From Clostridium sp. Marseille-P299 (lineage in GTDB: Bacteria; Bacillota; Clostridia; Lachnospirales; Lachnospiraceae): a DNA stretch of 64,000 nucleotides. Of this stretch, positions 56,039-64,000 are shown one piece after another. Position 1 is the stretch's first letter, and each line of letters opens with the position of its first letter. The position numbers and the translations under genes were made by a program. The stretch covers positions 1,736,001-1,800,000 of the forward strand of contig NZ_FJVE01000007.1 of NCBI RefSeq assembly GCF_900078195.1. Reading direction: 5' to 3'. The notes beneath the pieces are model-generated. The model saw only the letters and a program-made list of their open reading frames with translations. It had not been told where the DNA came from and ran no database searches.

Positions 56039-56442
56039 ATTCTTAATGTCTCCTTTTATTTAATGGTAGATAATTGTTTGACTGATTATCTCAGATGTGA
56101 TAAAATTTGAAGATAAAGCTATGTTATCGTCAAGTTCTTTTATTTTTTAGTATAGGGATATTGGCATAAGGGCATGTAAAATACCACTGCATTATAACCC
56201 ATTTTTGGAAAAGGATATTTGAGAAATTTGAATAAGAAAGATACAACGTTTATTAAAAGCTGTGGCCATTATATGAAAAATTCCTACAGTTTCTTAAAAT
56301 TGTAATGCAAGAAAATAAACCACCGGCTATACCGGTGGTAATGATTTTTAAGTGCAAGGTGAAAAAGTTGACCTTAAATTGATGTTGATACCTCATACTA
56401 AGTTCACATTTAAATTTTGGAGATAAAAAATGATAAGTTCTA
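56039..56442. other. non-coding or decayed region
   Basis: No intact gene. The hairpin at 56319-56339 and the kinase remnant just beyond suggest leftover pieces of a deleted region. Confidence 0.35.
56319..56346 (+). terminator. orphan terminator-like hairpin
   Basis: ACCACCGG (56319-56326) pairs with CCGGTGGT (56332-56339), followed by AATGATTTTT, with no intact gene directly upstream. Confidence 0.6.
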
Positions 56443-56625
56443 ATGAAAAAAGAACAAACTGCACCTATTTTTGAACGATTTTATAAGGTATATAAAGCAA
56501 GAGATAGTGTGGGTACTGGGCTAGGATTATCGATCGTTAAGAGAATCGTGAAGATACATGGTGGTAGTATACGTGTTGAAAGTGTGCTTGGCGAAGGAAG
56601 TAGATTTATTATTAGATTAGATTAA
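56443..56625 (+). pseudogene. C-terminal remnant of a sensor histidine kinase
   Basis: The 60-residue frame contains IFERFYKV (F box), [20 protein letters not shown] (G2 box) and [10 protein letters not shown], the end of a HATPase_c domain. The dimerisation domain, H box, N and G1 boxes are absent. An upstream stop lies next to the ATG, and no response regulator is near. It ends in a good terminator. Confidence 0.65.
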
Positions 56626-56636
56626 TTATGGAGTTT

Positions 56637-56681
56637 ATCCCAGAAACATAGAGAGGTAGTGGCTATGTTTCTGGGATTTTA
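56637..56681 (+). terminator. terminator after the kinase remnant
   Basis: ATCCCAGAAACATAG (56637-56651) pairs perfectly with CTATGTTTCTGGGAT (56663-56677), then TTT. Confidence 0.82.
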
Positions 56682-56884
56682 AGTTATTATATAAGAACAA
56701 TAACTTCTTAATACATTAGGAGAAAATCATCCTAATCTTCAAATCTGATAGCGAGATTCCGTATGATACACTCACAACCATACTTGTTATTTTAATTTAT
56801 TTAGTTTCCCACGTATCTTACAATATCTTGCCAAGAAGGATTTGCAAGGATTTCTGCATGGTCACCGAAGAATGCGTTTCCTGC

Positions 56885-57742
56885 TTAGGTATCGCCTTGA
56901 AGCCAGTACATAAACCACGCTGTCATATATCCGTCGGCATGAGATAATGTTTGTCCGTGATCGATACCAGTACGCCTTGCCATAATCTTTGGCATAACAT
57001 TAGGAATCGTTTTAAAATCCTCTTTCATTTGATCAAGCGGCGAAATTGTTTCTGCATCTAACTTTCCTGTTCCTGCTACTGAAAAATATGGAATGTTGAT
57101 TTTAGAAAGATCAAAATCCCATTCCAGTCCTGCTGCCAATTCATTACAAGTTGGGCTTGCTGCAAATATCGCTTTGTACATTCTACCGTTATCATAATTG
57201 GTAACAGCATTCACTACGCCAACACCACCTTGTGAGTGCCCGCCAATACCAATATTCTCTGTATCAACTTTTTGATAGAAGATGCTATCCACATTCTTAT
57301 TTAATTTAAGCATATAGTTTAAGCTCATATTTGAAGAAAATCCGTTCCAGGAGTATTCATCTTCATTGCCCACGACGATAAAACCCCATGAAGCAAGATG
57401 CTTAAAGATTGCTTTGTATTTTGAAGCAGGAACCCCTGTTCCGTTTGCCATTATGACGAGAGGATATTGCTGTTGGCAATTATCCAAATCAGCCGGATAC
57501 CAAATCTCATAGGCTTTGTAATTTTGCAATGCGTTAAACTTGACGAATTTGACCTCATATTCTCCCAAAGCAGAGTATCTTGCTTCAATTTCCCCACCAG
57601 TTTCTATTTTTTCATAGTATTTATCAGCAACCGCTGGTTTTAAAGATGCCCACAAAAATAATCCACTGATTAAAACAACTGGGGTAAGTACAATCACTAA
57701 CAGCATACGAGCCCACTTCCGTTTCTTCTTCATTAGATTCAT
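56885..57742 (-). CDS. alpha/beta hydrolase (chlorophyllase/dienelactone-like), truncated by a late stop
   Basis: The 285-residue protein has an N-terminal membrane anchor (~12-32), ANGTGVPASKYKAIFKHLASWGFIVVG, the nucleophile elbow GHSQGGVG (Ser ~170) and the His in DHGQTLSHADG. The frame stops with TAA at 56885-56887. Reading on in the same frame gives AGNAFFGDHAEILANPSW and DIVRYVGN with a stop at 56801, a normal family tail, so the original gene was probably 313 residues. A TetR gene lies divergently upstream. The catalytic residues remain, so partial function is possible. Confidence 0.78.
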   Translation of the reverse strand: MNLMKKKRKWARMLLVIVLTPVVLISGLFLWASLKPAVADKYYEKIETGGEIEARYSALGEYEVKFVKFNALQNYKAYEIWYPADLDNCQQQYPLVIMANGTGVPASKYKAIFKHLASWGFIVVGNEDEYSWNGFSSNMSLNYMLKLNKNVDSIFYQKVDTENIGIGGHSQGGVGVVNAVTNYDNGRMYKAIFAASPTCNELAAGLEWDFDLSKINIPYFSVAGTGKLDAETISPLDQMKEDFKTIPNVMPKIMARRTGIDHGQTLSHADGYMTAWFMYWLQGDT

Positions 57743-57885
57743 TTCTTTAGTCCCTTCTATTTGGCTATTTGGTCAGTTATTCTTCTCCATTTTTTTGATT
57801 TAATATCTCGTTTGAACAATTCCTTATCATTTTATACAATTTTGGTTCTCCTTGACTTTTATTTTGAAGTTTGATATAACTTACT

Positions 57886-57899
57886 GAAACAATTGTTCC
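57886..57899 (+). promoter_or_regulatory. operator-like palindrome between hydrolase and tetR
   Basis: GAAACAATTGTTCC is a 14-base palindrome with one mismatch in the divergent spacer, a typical TetR site. A half-site GAACAATTCC lies at ~57814-57823. Confidence 0.45.
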
Positions 57900-57991
57900 A
57901 ACGGCATTACTATACACAATTCTGTTTGTACTTTCAACCCAAAACAGGTTTATGGCGCAAAAATGGAACAAAGAGGAGGATTTGTTTCAGT

Positions 57992-58516
57992 ATGAAAAAG
58001 TATACAGAGGAAGGTTCAGATGAAATTAGAATGTCCATTGCAAATGCGTTGTTTTCGTTACTAAAGGACAACGCCTTGGAGGATATTGGAGTAGGTGAAA
58101 TCTGTAATAATGCATCCGTTGGCAGGACAACCTACTACCGATATTTTGGTTCTAAAAGTGGAAAAAATGAAGCTCTGTTGTTTTGGTTTACTTATCATTG
58201 GGATGAGTTATGCAAAGACGGTGTTCTTTCTGCAAAGGATAAGGATATAATGTTCTTAAATTATTTATATGAAAACAAGGTCAAGCTACTATTACTGAAA
58301 AGCAATAACAGCATAGAGATCATTGATTCCTTTATTTTATATGTTTATGGTCCGAAAGAAAACGATGAAGACTTTTACTTCAAATACGCTGGTGCAGGCT
58401 TGTGGATTGGACTTGTTAGAGCTGTAATGAAGAATGATTTTAACGATGAGATCGAAATTGTACAGAAAAAAATTACAGAAAGTATGCTAAAGCTAGTCCT
58501 ATCTGCATCGAAATAA
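57992..58516 (+). CDS. TetR/AcrR family regulator
   Basis: The 174-residue protein has a TetR helix-turn-helix (IGVGEICNNASVGRTTYYRYFGSKSG) and a helical effector domain. It is divergent from the truncated alpha/beta hydrolase and probably represses it and itself. The ATG at 57992 follows GAGGAGGA at a somewhat long distance; an open frame upstream to 57893 lacks support. Confidence 0.8.
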   Translation: MKKYTEEGSDEIRMSIANALFSLLKDNALEDIGVGEICNNASVGRTTYYRYFGSKSGKNEALLFWFTYHWDELCKDGVLSAKDKDIMFLNYLYENKVKLLLLKSNNSIEIIDSFILYVYGPKENDEDFYFKYAGAGLWIGLVRAVMKNDFNDEIEIVQKKITESMLKLVLSASK

Positions 58517-58705
58517 GGGTAGAGAACTATGATTAATGACAAACAATGAAAACAGTACCTAAAAAGCTGTCATTACCATTTCATCATAATAGAGGAATAA
58601 TTAATTGATTTACTAAATTTATCAAATTTTAGTCAACAAAATAAAATCTCCTGCATATAATCATACTAATCAGATAGGATTATAGTATATATGAAAGGAG
58701 AATAT

Positions 58706-58831
58706 ATGAACGTGTATCTTAATAACTTGCAAGTGAATATGAACTGTTGCTGTTTATGTTGTTGTAACAATTATAATATGGCTTCTTTCATGCGCAAGTT
58801 AACAGAACGATTTCATTGTAGAATTACATAA
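58706..58831 (+). CDS. poly-cysteine leader peptide (41 residues)
   Basis: A short frame with a strong ribosome binding site (GAAAGGAGAATAT) encodes 41 residues with CCCLCCC at positions 14-20 and a further Cys at 38. It is followed, 38 bases after its stop, by an intrinsic terminator, and then by a methyltransferase and an amino-acid ABC importer. This is the layout of an attenuation leader that senses cysteine supply. The peptide itself has no recognised family. Confidence 0.6.
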   Translation: MNVYLNNLQVNMNCCCLCCCNNYNMASFMRKLTERFHCRIT

Positions 58832-58869
58832 AGGATTCTATATTTATGATATTTATATCAATGAAATAA

Positions 58870-58898
58870 GTAGGGGCTTGTAGCACCCTGCTTTTTTT
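58870..58898 (+). terminator. terminator/attenuator behind the poly-cysteine leader
   Basis: GTAGGG (58870-58875) pairs with CCCTGC (58886-58891), with an inner GCT/AGC, and seven T's follow. It stands before, not after, the structural genes, so it is likely an attenuator. The competing antiterminator is not obvious by eye. Confidence 0.68.
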
Positions 58899-58949
58899 GT
58901 ACCCAAATTTAATTATCAATATTTTTTATATAACTGAAGGGAGATTTTA

Positions 58950-59006
58950 ATGGAATTTATTCAATTAAGAAAACAAAATTGTGAAAGTGATCGATGTTAT
59001 ACTTAA
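58950..59006 (+). CDS. second tiny leader ORF (18 residues)
   Basis: An ATG behind GAAGGGAGATTTTA encodes 18 residues with two cysteines (QNCESDRCYT end). It lies between the attenuator and the methyltransferase gene, 69 bases before its start. It may be a second control ORF or chance. Confidence 0.35.
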   Translation: MEFIQLRKQNCESDRCYT

Positions 59007-59075
59007 ACAATATATAAATGGTCAAGTGTTTCTGAGGTTAGATTTTATAAAAGTATAATTAAAAGGAGCGTAAAT

Positions 59076-60092
59076 ATGTCAAAAAAACAATTAGTTTTAA
59101 ATGCATTTAATAATAAAGAAGTTGAACGAGTTCCAGTAGGTTTTTGGTTTCATTTTGTAGAAGGTAAAGAGTTTAATCAAGGAGTGCAACGTAAGGAAAT
59201 TATTCAAAAAAATATTGACGGACATAGAGCATTTTATGAGAAATTTAAACCAGATTTTATAAAATTAATGAGTGATGGATTTTTCCAATACCCAAACGAT
59301 GTACTTATCAAAGGTGGTACAACGAAGGAGCTAAAACAAATAAAACCTCTTGGTAAAAATCATATATGGATAGAAAAACAGGTGCAACTAGTAAAATCCT
59401 TAACCGATATCTTTGGTAACGATGTAGCAACTTTTTATAACATCTTTTCACCTGCTACATTTTTAAGGATTCAACTAACAAATTCTAAATCGAATTTAAC
59501 AATTACAGACTACTTTAAACAAGATAAAGAAGCACTAAAATACGCACTAAGCGTAATATCAGAAGACCTAGCTGCTCTAGCTACTAGGGTTATTGAGGAA
59601 GGCGGGGCAGATGGAATTTATTTAAGCGTTCAAAATGTTCAAAAGAATGATTTTACTGCAATTGATTATTTAGATCTCATTGCTCCTAGTGAATTGAATG
59701 TATTAAAGGCGGCGAACAGTGTGAGTGATAATAATATTCTTCATATTTGTGGTTATGAAGGTGCAAGAAATGACTTGACTATTTATAAAGATTATAATGC
59801 AAAGGTTATCAATTGGGCGGTAAATGTGGAGAAAGTTAGTCTCCTCGAAGGAAAGAAATTATTCGGAAACCGTGCTGTGATTGGTGGATTTGATAATACG
59901 GCAAATGGTATTTTATATCGTGGTTCCAAAGAAGAAATAGAAAAAGTCACGGAACAATTATTAAATGAGGCTGGTACGACGGGAATTATTCTAGGTGCAG
60001 ATTGTACAGTTCCTAGTGATATTGATTTAAAACATCTTGAATGGGTGAGGGAGAAAGCAGCTGAGTTATCTCAAAAGGAAAGGGTAGTTTAA
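59076..60092 (+). CDS. uroporphyrinogen decarboxylase-family methyltransferase (MtaA/CmuA-like)
   Basis: The 338-residue TIM-barrel protein belongs to the URO-D superfamily. It keeps the zinc ligands of the methyltransferase branch: HICG (His, Cys) and GADCTVP (Cys). It also has VPVGFWFHF at the start and AVIGGFDN. Such enzymes transfer methyl groups to or from thiols such as coenzyme M, often with a corrinoid protein, but no corrinoid protein is near. The start follows AAAAGGAGCGTAAAT. It leads an operon with a cystine-type ABC importer behind a poly-cysteine leader, suggesting a methylated sulfur compound as substrate. Confidence 0.8.
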   Translation: MSKKQLVLNAFNNKEVERVPVGFWFHFVEGKEFNQGVQRKEIIQKNIDGHRAFYEKFKPDFIKLMSDGFFQYPNDVLIKGGTTKELKQIKPLGKNHIWIEKQVQLVKSLTDIFGNDVATFYNIFSPATFLRIQLTNSKSNLTITDYFKQDKEALKYALSVISEDLAALATRVIEEGGADGIYLSVQNVQKNDFTAIDYLDLIAPSELNVLKAANSVSDNNILHICGYEGARNDLTIYKDYNAKVINWAVNVEKVSLLEGKKLFGNRAVIGGFDNTANGILYRGSKEEIEKVTEQLLNEAGTTGIILGADCTVPSDIDLKHLEWVREKAAELSQKERVV

Positions 60093-60279
60093 AGTATGCA
60101 GAGGGGAGTTAAATGGAAAATAGTTCATATCTTGATTTAATATATGCTTAGACATTGAGATAGGAGTTAAACGAAATAAAGTTTCATTAAGCTAAATGAG
60201 GGCACTTAACTACTTTAATTGATTACTAGGACATCAAGCACTTTAAACTTGATAATATAAATGACAGAAAGAGGTTAAC

Positions 60280-61263
60280 ATGAAAAAAATTAAATTATTC
60301 GGACTTTTCATAAGTATTATTAGCATCGCTATACTTGGTACAGCATGTGTCAAATCAACAACTAAAAATAATAGTGTAACTCAGACAGATACAAAAATTG
60401 ATTCAAGTTCAAAAACAGAATTAAATTCAAAAGCAGATACTAATACAAAAACAAATACAGATTCAAATACTAAAACAAATACAGAAAAGAACAGCAGCGA
60501 AAGTCCTACAGCAGAAGAAGTTACTAAAGTATATGTAGCTCATACACAAACCTATGTTCCGTATGATTATGTCAATGAAAATGGCGAATCGGATGGTTTT
60601 GAAGTTCAGGTGTTAAAGGAAGTTGATAAATTATTACCTCAATATGAATTTATATTCGTTCCAACCTCTGACGACGATTTGTTGATTGGTGTAGAATCCG
60701 GAAAGTATAACATTGGAACAAAAGGAGCTTGGTTTACTGAAGAAAGAGCTGAAAAATTTGTATTTCCTAAGAATTATATCGCTGCTAGTAGCATTGGAAT
60801 CGCATTTCGTACTGAAAATGCTGATGTCATCAAAGATCTTGAGAGTTTTGCAACTTTTAGTGGAAAGTTAGTCCCTATCGCCCCTCAAAATGCACAGTAT
60901 AGCGTAGTAGAAGAATACAATAAAGAGCATCCAGACAATCAAATTGATTTACAGGCTTCTGATTCTTTTGATGTTGCCGATGCTTATACTTGGGTGGTTG
61001 AAGGAAGATACGATGCATTTTTTACAATTAAAGTTTCCTTTGAAAATAATGTGCTAGCAAAGGATGGAGCTTACCACGATTATGCAGATAAACTCTCTTA
61101 TGTTGTACATCAAGCAATACCTACCTGGCCACTGTTTAACAAAAATGATAAAGACCTTGCAGATGCTTATGATGAAGCAATTACAACGCTAACTGAGAAT
61201 GGAAGAATTTTAGAATTACAAGAACAATACTTTGGTGAAGATATTTTTCAGTATATAAAATAA
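60280..61263 (+). CDS. family 3 amino-acid-type substrate-binding lipoprotein
   Basis: The 327-residue protein has a lipoprotein signal ending in LGTAC (Cys ~23), a Thr/Asn/Lys-rich low-complexity linker to residue ~78, and a type II binding domain (PYDYVNENGESDGFEVQVL, IGTKGAWFTEERAEKF, ILELQEQYFGEDI) as in cystine- and polar-amino-acid-binding proteins. Permeases and ATPase follow within 25 bases. The ligand is inferred only from the poly-cysteine leader. Confidence 0.85.
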   Translation: MKKIKLFGLFISIISIAILGTACVKSTTKNNSVTQTDTKIDSSSKTELNSKADTNTKTNTDSNTKTNTEKNSSESPTAEEVTKVYVAHTQTYVPYDYVNENGESDGFEVQVLKEVDKLLPQYEFIFVPTSDDDLLIGVESGKYNIGTKGAWFTEERAEKFVFPKNYIAASSIGIAFRTENADVIKDLESFATFSGKLVPIAPQNAQYSVVEEYNKEHPDNQIDLQASDSFDVADAYTWVVEGRYDAFFTIKVSFENNVLAKDGAYHDYADKLSYVVHQAIPTWPLFNKNDKDLADAYDEAITTLTENGRILELQEQYFGEDIFQYIK

Positions 61264-61287
61264 TAAATTAAAAGGGGGTATTCCTAG

Positions 61288-61983
61288 ATGAGACCATTTA
61301 AACCTATCTTTATTTTTGAAGCACTAATAAATTTGATACCTTATCTAGGTGTTACCTTATCCATTATGTTTGGAACAGTTTTCTTTGGTTCTCTCTTTGG
61401 TGCAGCCATAGCCAGCGCTAAAATAAAGAAAAAGAAGGGATTGAAACAATTGGCAGAAGTGTACACCTTGGTATTACGGTGTACTCCACCGATTGTATTA
61501 TTATTCATTGTATTTTATGGCCTTCCAGAATTCATGAATAACTCCTTTGGAATTAATATCAATAATATAAATAAAGGAATATTTGTAACCATAACCTTAA
61601 CCTTACTTTTTACAGCGACGATTTCAGAAGTAATGCGAACTGCTTATGAATCCATAGATAGGGGCCAATATGAAGCGGGAGCTAGTGTAGGAATGACTGA
61701 ATTACAAATTTTTCGAAGAATTATGTTGCCACAATGTATTGTTGTTATGCTGCCTAATTTCTGTAATTCACTTGTAAGCTTAATGAAAGAAGGTGCTCTC
61801 GCTTATACCATTGGATTTATTGACCTCATGGGAAAAGGACAATTAATCATTGGAAATCATTATGGAGCGTATGCATTAGAGACATATATTGCATTGGCAT
61901 TGATCTATTGGGGTATGACCATTTTAATTGAAAAAATCTTTGCTTTATGTGAAGCTAGATTGTCCAGAGGAAAGAAAATTTAA
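61288..61983 (+). CDS. amino-acid ABC transporter permease 1
   Basis: The 231-residue HisM/GlnP-type permease has five helices, the EAA loop SIDRGQYEAGASVGMTELQIFRRIMLPQ and RCTPPIVLLFIVFYGLP. It pairs with the second permease. Start behind AAAAGGGGGTATTCCTAG. Confidence 0.88.
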   Translation: MRPFKPIFIFEALINLIPYLGVTLSIMFGTVFFGSLFGAAIASAKIKKKKGLKQLAEVYTLVLRCTPPIVLLFIVFYGLPEFMNNSFGININNINKGIFVTITLTLLFTATISEVMRTAYESIDRGQYEAGASVGMTELQIFRRIMLPQCIVVMLPNFCNSLVSLMKEGALAYTIGFIDLMGKGQLIIGNHYGAYALETYIALALIYWGMTILIEKIFALCEARLSRGKKI

Positions 61984-62003
61984 CGAGGATAGGAGGGATA
62001 AGA

Positions 62004-62726
62004 ATGAACCTTGATTTAGATTTTATGATAAAAACCTTTGTACACACCTTGACAGGAATTCCAACCACCTTAAATATTACATTTCTTTCCCTTGCTATTG
62101 CATCACCAATTGCGTTTTTTATGGCGATAGCCAAGATTCAAGAAGTGAAAATAATAAAGAGATTCCTCTCTTTATATGTATCATTTGTAAGAGGCACTCC
62201 AATGGTTTTACAGATATTGATTATATACAGTTTAATACCTAGCTTACTCAATTTCCTTGTAAAACTATTAGACATCAAGATAAATGTCTTTGCAATTCCA
62301 CCTATCATATATGCATATATTGTATTTACTTTAAACTCCATTGCCAGCTTATCCGAATGTTTTCGCTCCGCTTTATTAACCATTCATCAAGGACAATTAG
62401 AGGCAGCGAAAGCCGTTGGTATGACTAGTGTTCAGGCCTATATAAGAATCATTATTCCTCAGGCACTGGTAGTAGCAATTCCAAATATCTGTAATATTAC
62501 AGTAAGCTTAATCAAAGGAACCTCCTTAGCTTTTTTGATGACCGTGAAAGATATTACAGCGATTGCTAAAATGGATGCTGCTTATGGCTATAACTATATT
62601 GAAGCATATTTAGTGATATTTATTATTTATATTCTTGTATGTACAGCAGTTCAGATATTATATAAAGGAATTGAAAGATATTTTAGTACATTTCGCAGTT
62701 TACAAGTAAAGAAAGGAGGGGTATAG
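62004..62726 (+). CDS. amino-acid ABC transporter permease 2
   Basis: The 240-residue permease has the same plan, with [17 protein letters not shown] and EAA loop [26 protein letters not shown]. It lies 20 bases behind permease 1 and two bases before the ATPase. The start follows GATAGGAGGGATAAGA. Confidence 0.88.
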   Translation: MNLDLDFMIKTFVHTLTGIPTTLNITFLSLAIASPIAFFMAIAKIQEVKIIKRFLSLYVSFVRGTPMVLQILIIYSLIPSLLNFLVKLLDIKINVFAIPPIIYAYIVFTLNSIASLSECFRSALLTIHQGQLEAAKAVGMTSVQAYIRIIIPQALVVAIPNICNITVSLIKGTSLAFLMTVKDITAIAKMDAAYGYNYIEAYLVIFIIYILVCTAVQILYKGIERYFSTFRSLQVKKGGV

Positions 62727-62728
62727 GG

Positions 62729-63481
62729 ATGTTAGAAATTAATAATGTTCATAAAGCGTTTCATAAAAATGAAGTATTAAAAGGTGTTTCAATAAAAGTA
62801 AATAAAGGAGACGTAGTTGTAATTCTTGGACCAAGTGGATCAGAGAAAACTACCTTCCTTCGTTGTGTTAATTTCCTGGAAAAAGCAGATGCAGGTGAAA
62901 TAGTATTTGATAATCAAGGGATATTATTTTCAGAAGCTTCGAAAAAAGAAATTAATAATATTAGAAAAAAGACAGCATTTGTATTTCAAAATTATAATCT
63001 ATTTCAAAACAAAACAGCACTTGAAAACGTTACAGAAGGCCTTATTATTGCAAGAAAAATTCGAAAGCAGGAGGCGATTAACATTGCAAAACATGCCCTT
63101 GATAAGGTGGGGCTATCTGATAAATACGACTATTATCCGTCAAAGTTATCGGGAGGGCAGCAGCAAAGAGTTGGTATTGCAAGAGCGATTGCTGTAAATC
63201 CAGAAGTGATTTTATTCGATGAACCTACCTCTGCCTTAGATCCAGAGCTTATCGGCGAAATACTTGCCGTTATGAAATCACTTGCTCGTGAAGGAATTAC
63301 AATGATTGTTGTAACCCATGAAATGTCTTTTGCCCAGGACGTTGCAAATCATATTGTTTTTATGGATGCTGGAGTTATTGTGGAGGAGGGGCCTCCAGAT
63401 CAAATCTTTAAGAAACCAAAGGAAGAGAGGACGAAGCAGTTTTTAAGACGAATTATTAATGATTATGATTATTCTATATAG
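62729..63481 (+). CDS. amino-acid ABC transporter ATPase with altered Walker A
   Basis: The 250-residue GlnQ-type ATPase has a Q-loop FVFQNYNLF, signature [14 protein letters not shown], Walker [13 protein letters not shown] and switch His VVTHEMSFA. The Walker A motif reads GPSGSEKTT instead of GPSGSGKST: Glu (codon GAG) replaces the glycine before the essential Lys, a single-base change from GGG. This should impair ATP binding, so the importer may be inactive, or the base may be an error. Start behind AAAGGAGGGGTATAGGG. Confidence 0.88.
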   Translation: MLEINNVHKAFHKNEVLKGVSIKVNKGDVVVILGPSGSEKTTFLRCVNFLEKADAGEIVFDNQGILFSEASKKEINNIRKKTAFVFQNYNLFQNKTALENVTEGLIIARKIRKQEAINIAKHALDKVGLSDKYDYYPSKLSGGQQQRVGIARAIAVNPEVILFDEPTSALDPELIGEILAVMKSLAREGITMIVVTHEMSFAQDVANHIVFMDAGVIVEEGPPDQIFKKPKEERTKQFLRRIINDYDYSI

Positions 63482-63483
63482 GC

Positions 63484-63619
63484 GAATTAAACTGTTTTCC
63501 AGATAAGCATTATTGATGAATTAAACAGCTTTTCGGATAAGCATTATAGATGAATTAGACAGCTTTCCAGATAAACAATATAGGTGAATCATACAGTTTT
63601 TCAGATAAACATTAAGTAA
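63484..63619 (+). repeat. four 34-bp tandem repeats
   Basis: Units at 63484-63517, 63518-63551, 63552-63585 and 63586-63619 share GAATTA-ACAG-TTTTC-AGATAA-CATTAT, diverging step by step. They follow the ABC ATPase stop directly. Confidence 0.75.
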
Positions 63620-63747
63620 ATGATAAACATATTGTTTTGAACAAAATTTTCTAGAACTGCTCCAAAATTTCATTCACTTGATAACGAACTTGTGAAAGCT
63701 CTCTTCCAATAAAGTACTAACATCTGATTGTTAAATATCATAAATTA

Positions 63748-63779
63748 CCTCAATTTCTTTTGAAAATTGAGGTTTTTTT
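63748..63779 (+). terminator. terminator of the sulfur-linked operon
   Basis: CCTCAATTT (63748-63756) pairs with AAATTGAGG (63764-63772), then seven T's. Confidence 0.82.
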
Positions 63780-63863
63780 AATCAAGCTAGAAATGGATGA
63801 TTCCTAAATTGGTTGATTTATGTTAGTTAATAAATTATTTATGACTAATTTTTTATAAAACTG

Positions 63864-63892
63864 TTGACAAATAAAATTATACTATATATACT
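63864..63892 (+). promoter_or_regulatory. sigma-A promoter of the last gene
   Basis: TTGACA (63864-63869), 17-base spacer, TATACT (63887-63892). An inverted repeat GTCCGA/TCGGAC (63899-63904/63922-63927) lies just after it. Confidence 0.72.
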
Positions 63893-63942
63893 TTAAAAGT
63901 CCGATTTAGTAATGTATGATTTCGGACAATCGGAGGTGAACT

Positions 63943-64000
63943 ATGAACGATAATGATTTGAATGATGGAAATTTGAAAGCTTTCCGTGAAACTATTAATG
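63943..64000 (+). CDS. partial CDS, start only
   Basis: An ATG behind ATCGGAGGTGAACT opens a frame of 19 codons that runs off the window (MNDNDLNDGNLKAFRETIN). Too short to assign. The strong promoter and ribosome binding site make it a real gene. Confidence 0.6.
   Translation, partial: MNDNDLNDGNLKAFRETIN

Noticed and set aside
60113..60151. A 12-codon frame behind GAGGGGAG between the methyltransferase and the binding protein
   Set aside because: Too short and without any cysteine or structural context to separate it from chance.
63484..63619. CRISPR-like array
   Set aside because: Units are directly adjacent without unique spacers and diverge gradually, so they are simple tandem repeats.

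Overview
The window is AT-rich, has strong GGAGG-type ribosome binding sites and U-tailed hairpin terminators, and carries lone plant-polysaccharide enzymes (PL9, GH43, GH115) among many paralogous transporters and small regulators. This fits a Gram-positive anaerobe of the Clostridia, most likely a plant-fibre-degrading Lachnospiraceae such as Lachnoclostridium phytofermentans; that placement is an inference from style and gene content. No rRNA, tRNA, CRISPR array or prophage is visible.

Layout. 1-2.5 kb: a partial methyltransferase, a 2-hydroxyacid dehydrogenase and a DUF1275 membrane protein. 2.5-8.4 kb: an AraC regulator divergent from a heme-type ABC importer (lipoprotein, permease, ATPase), followed by a flavodoxin and a HemN-like radical SAM enzyme. 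This matches anaerobic heme uptake and ring opening. Two leader-like RNA segments inside this operon can fold as interleaved (pseudoknotted) stems, one of them with perfect 12-, 8- and 6-bp helices. 8.4-31 kb: mostly single housekeeping or accessory genes (HMA-like, DUF4362-like, GNAT, a frameshifted HTH-methyltransferase, nucleotidyltransferase, PL9 pectate lyase, kinase-fold proteins, pirin, GH43, ClC channel, FMN reductase, HAD, flippase, Crp/Fnr, hydrolase). 31-41 kb: GH115, YdcF-like, pentapeptide protein, an aspartate-dehydrogenase/hydroxyacid-dehydrogenase pair, a second copy of an APH-fold protein, and an ArsR-MATE pair. 41.1-43.05 kb: a complete group II intron placed directly behind the MATE terminator.

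44.9-49.4 kb is a metal-resistance block: a MATE exporter, two CsoR-type repressors and a P1B-ATPase. Each of the four start regions carries a C/G-rich palindrome just downstream of a recognisable -10 box, so the block looks like one self-regulated regulon. A tyrosine recombinase follows. 50.9-55.2 kb holds a small secreted peptide next to two FtsX/MacB-like membrane proteins and an ABC ATPase, a bacteriocin-like arrangement I cannot assign to a known family. 55.3-57.7 kb is decaying: a PhlG-like hydrolase with three lesions, a histidine-kinase tail and an alpha/beta hydrolase cut by a late stop.

58.5-63.5 kb is a likely sulfur-related operon: a 41-residue leader peptide containing CCCLCCC, an intrinsic terminator, a second tiny ORF, a zinc methyltransferase of the uroporphyrinogen-decarboxylase family, and a polar amino-acid/cystine-type ABC importer whose ATPase has Glu in place of the Walker A glycine. 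The most interesting candidates are the paired pseudoknot RNAs in the heme operon, the poly-cysteine attenuator, the four-site CsoR regulon that includes a MATE pump, and the small-peptide ABC cluster.
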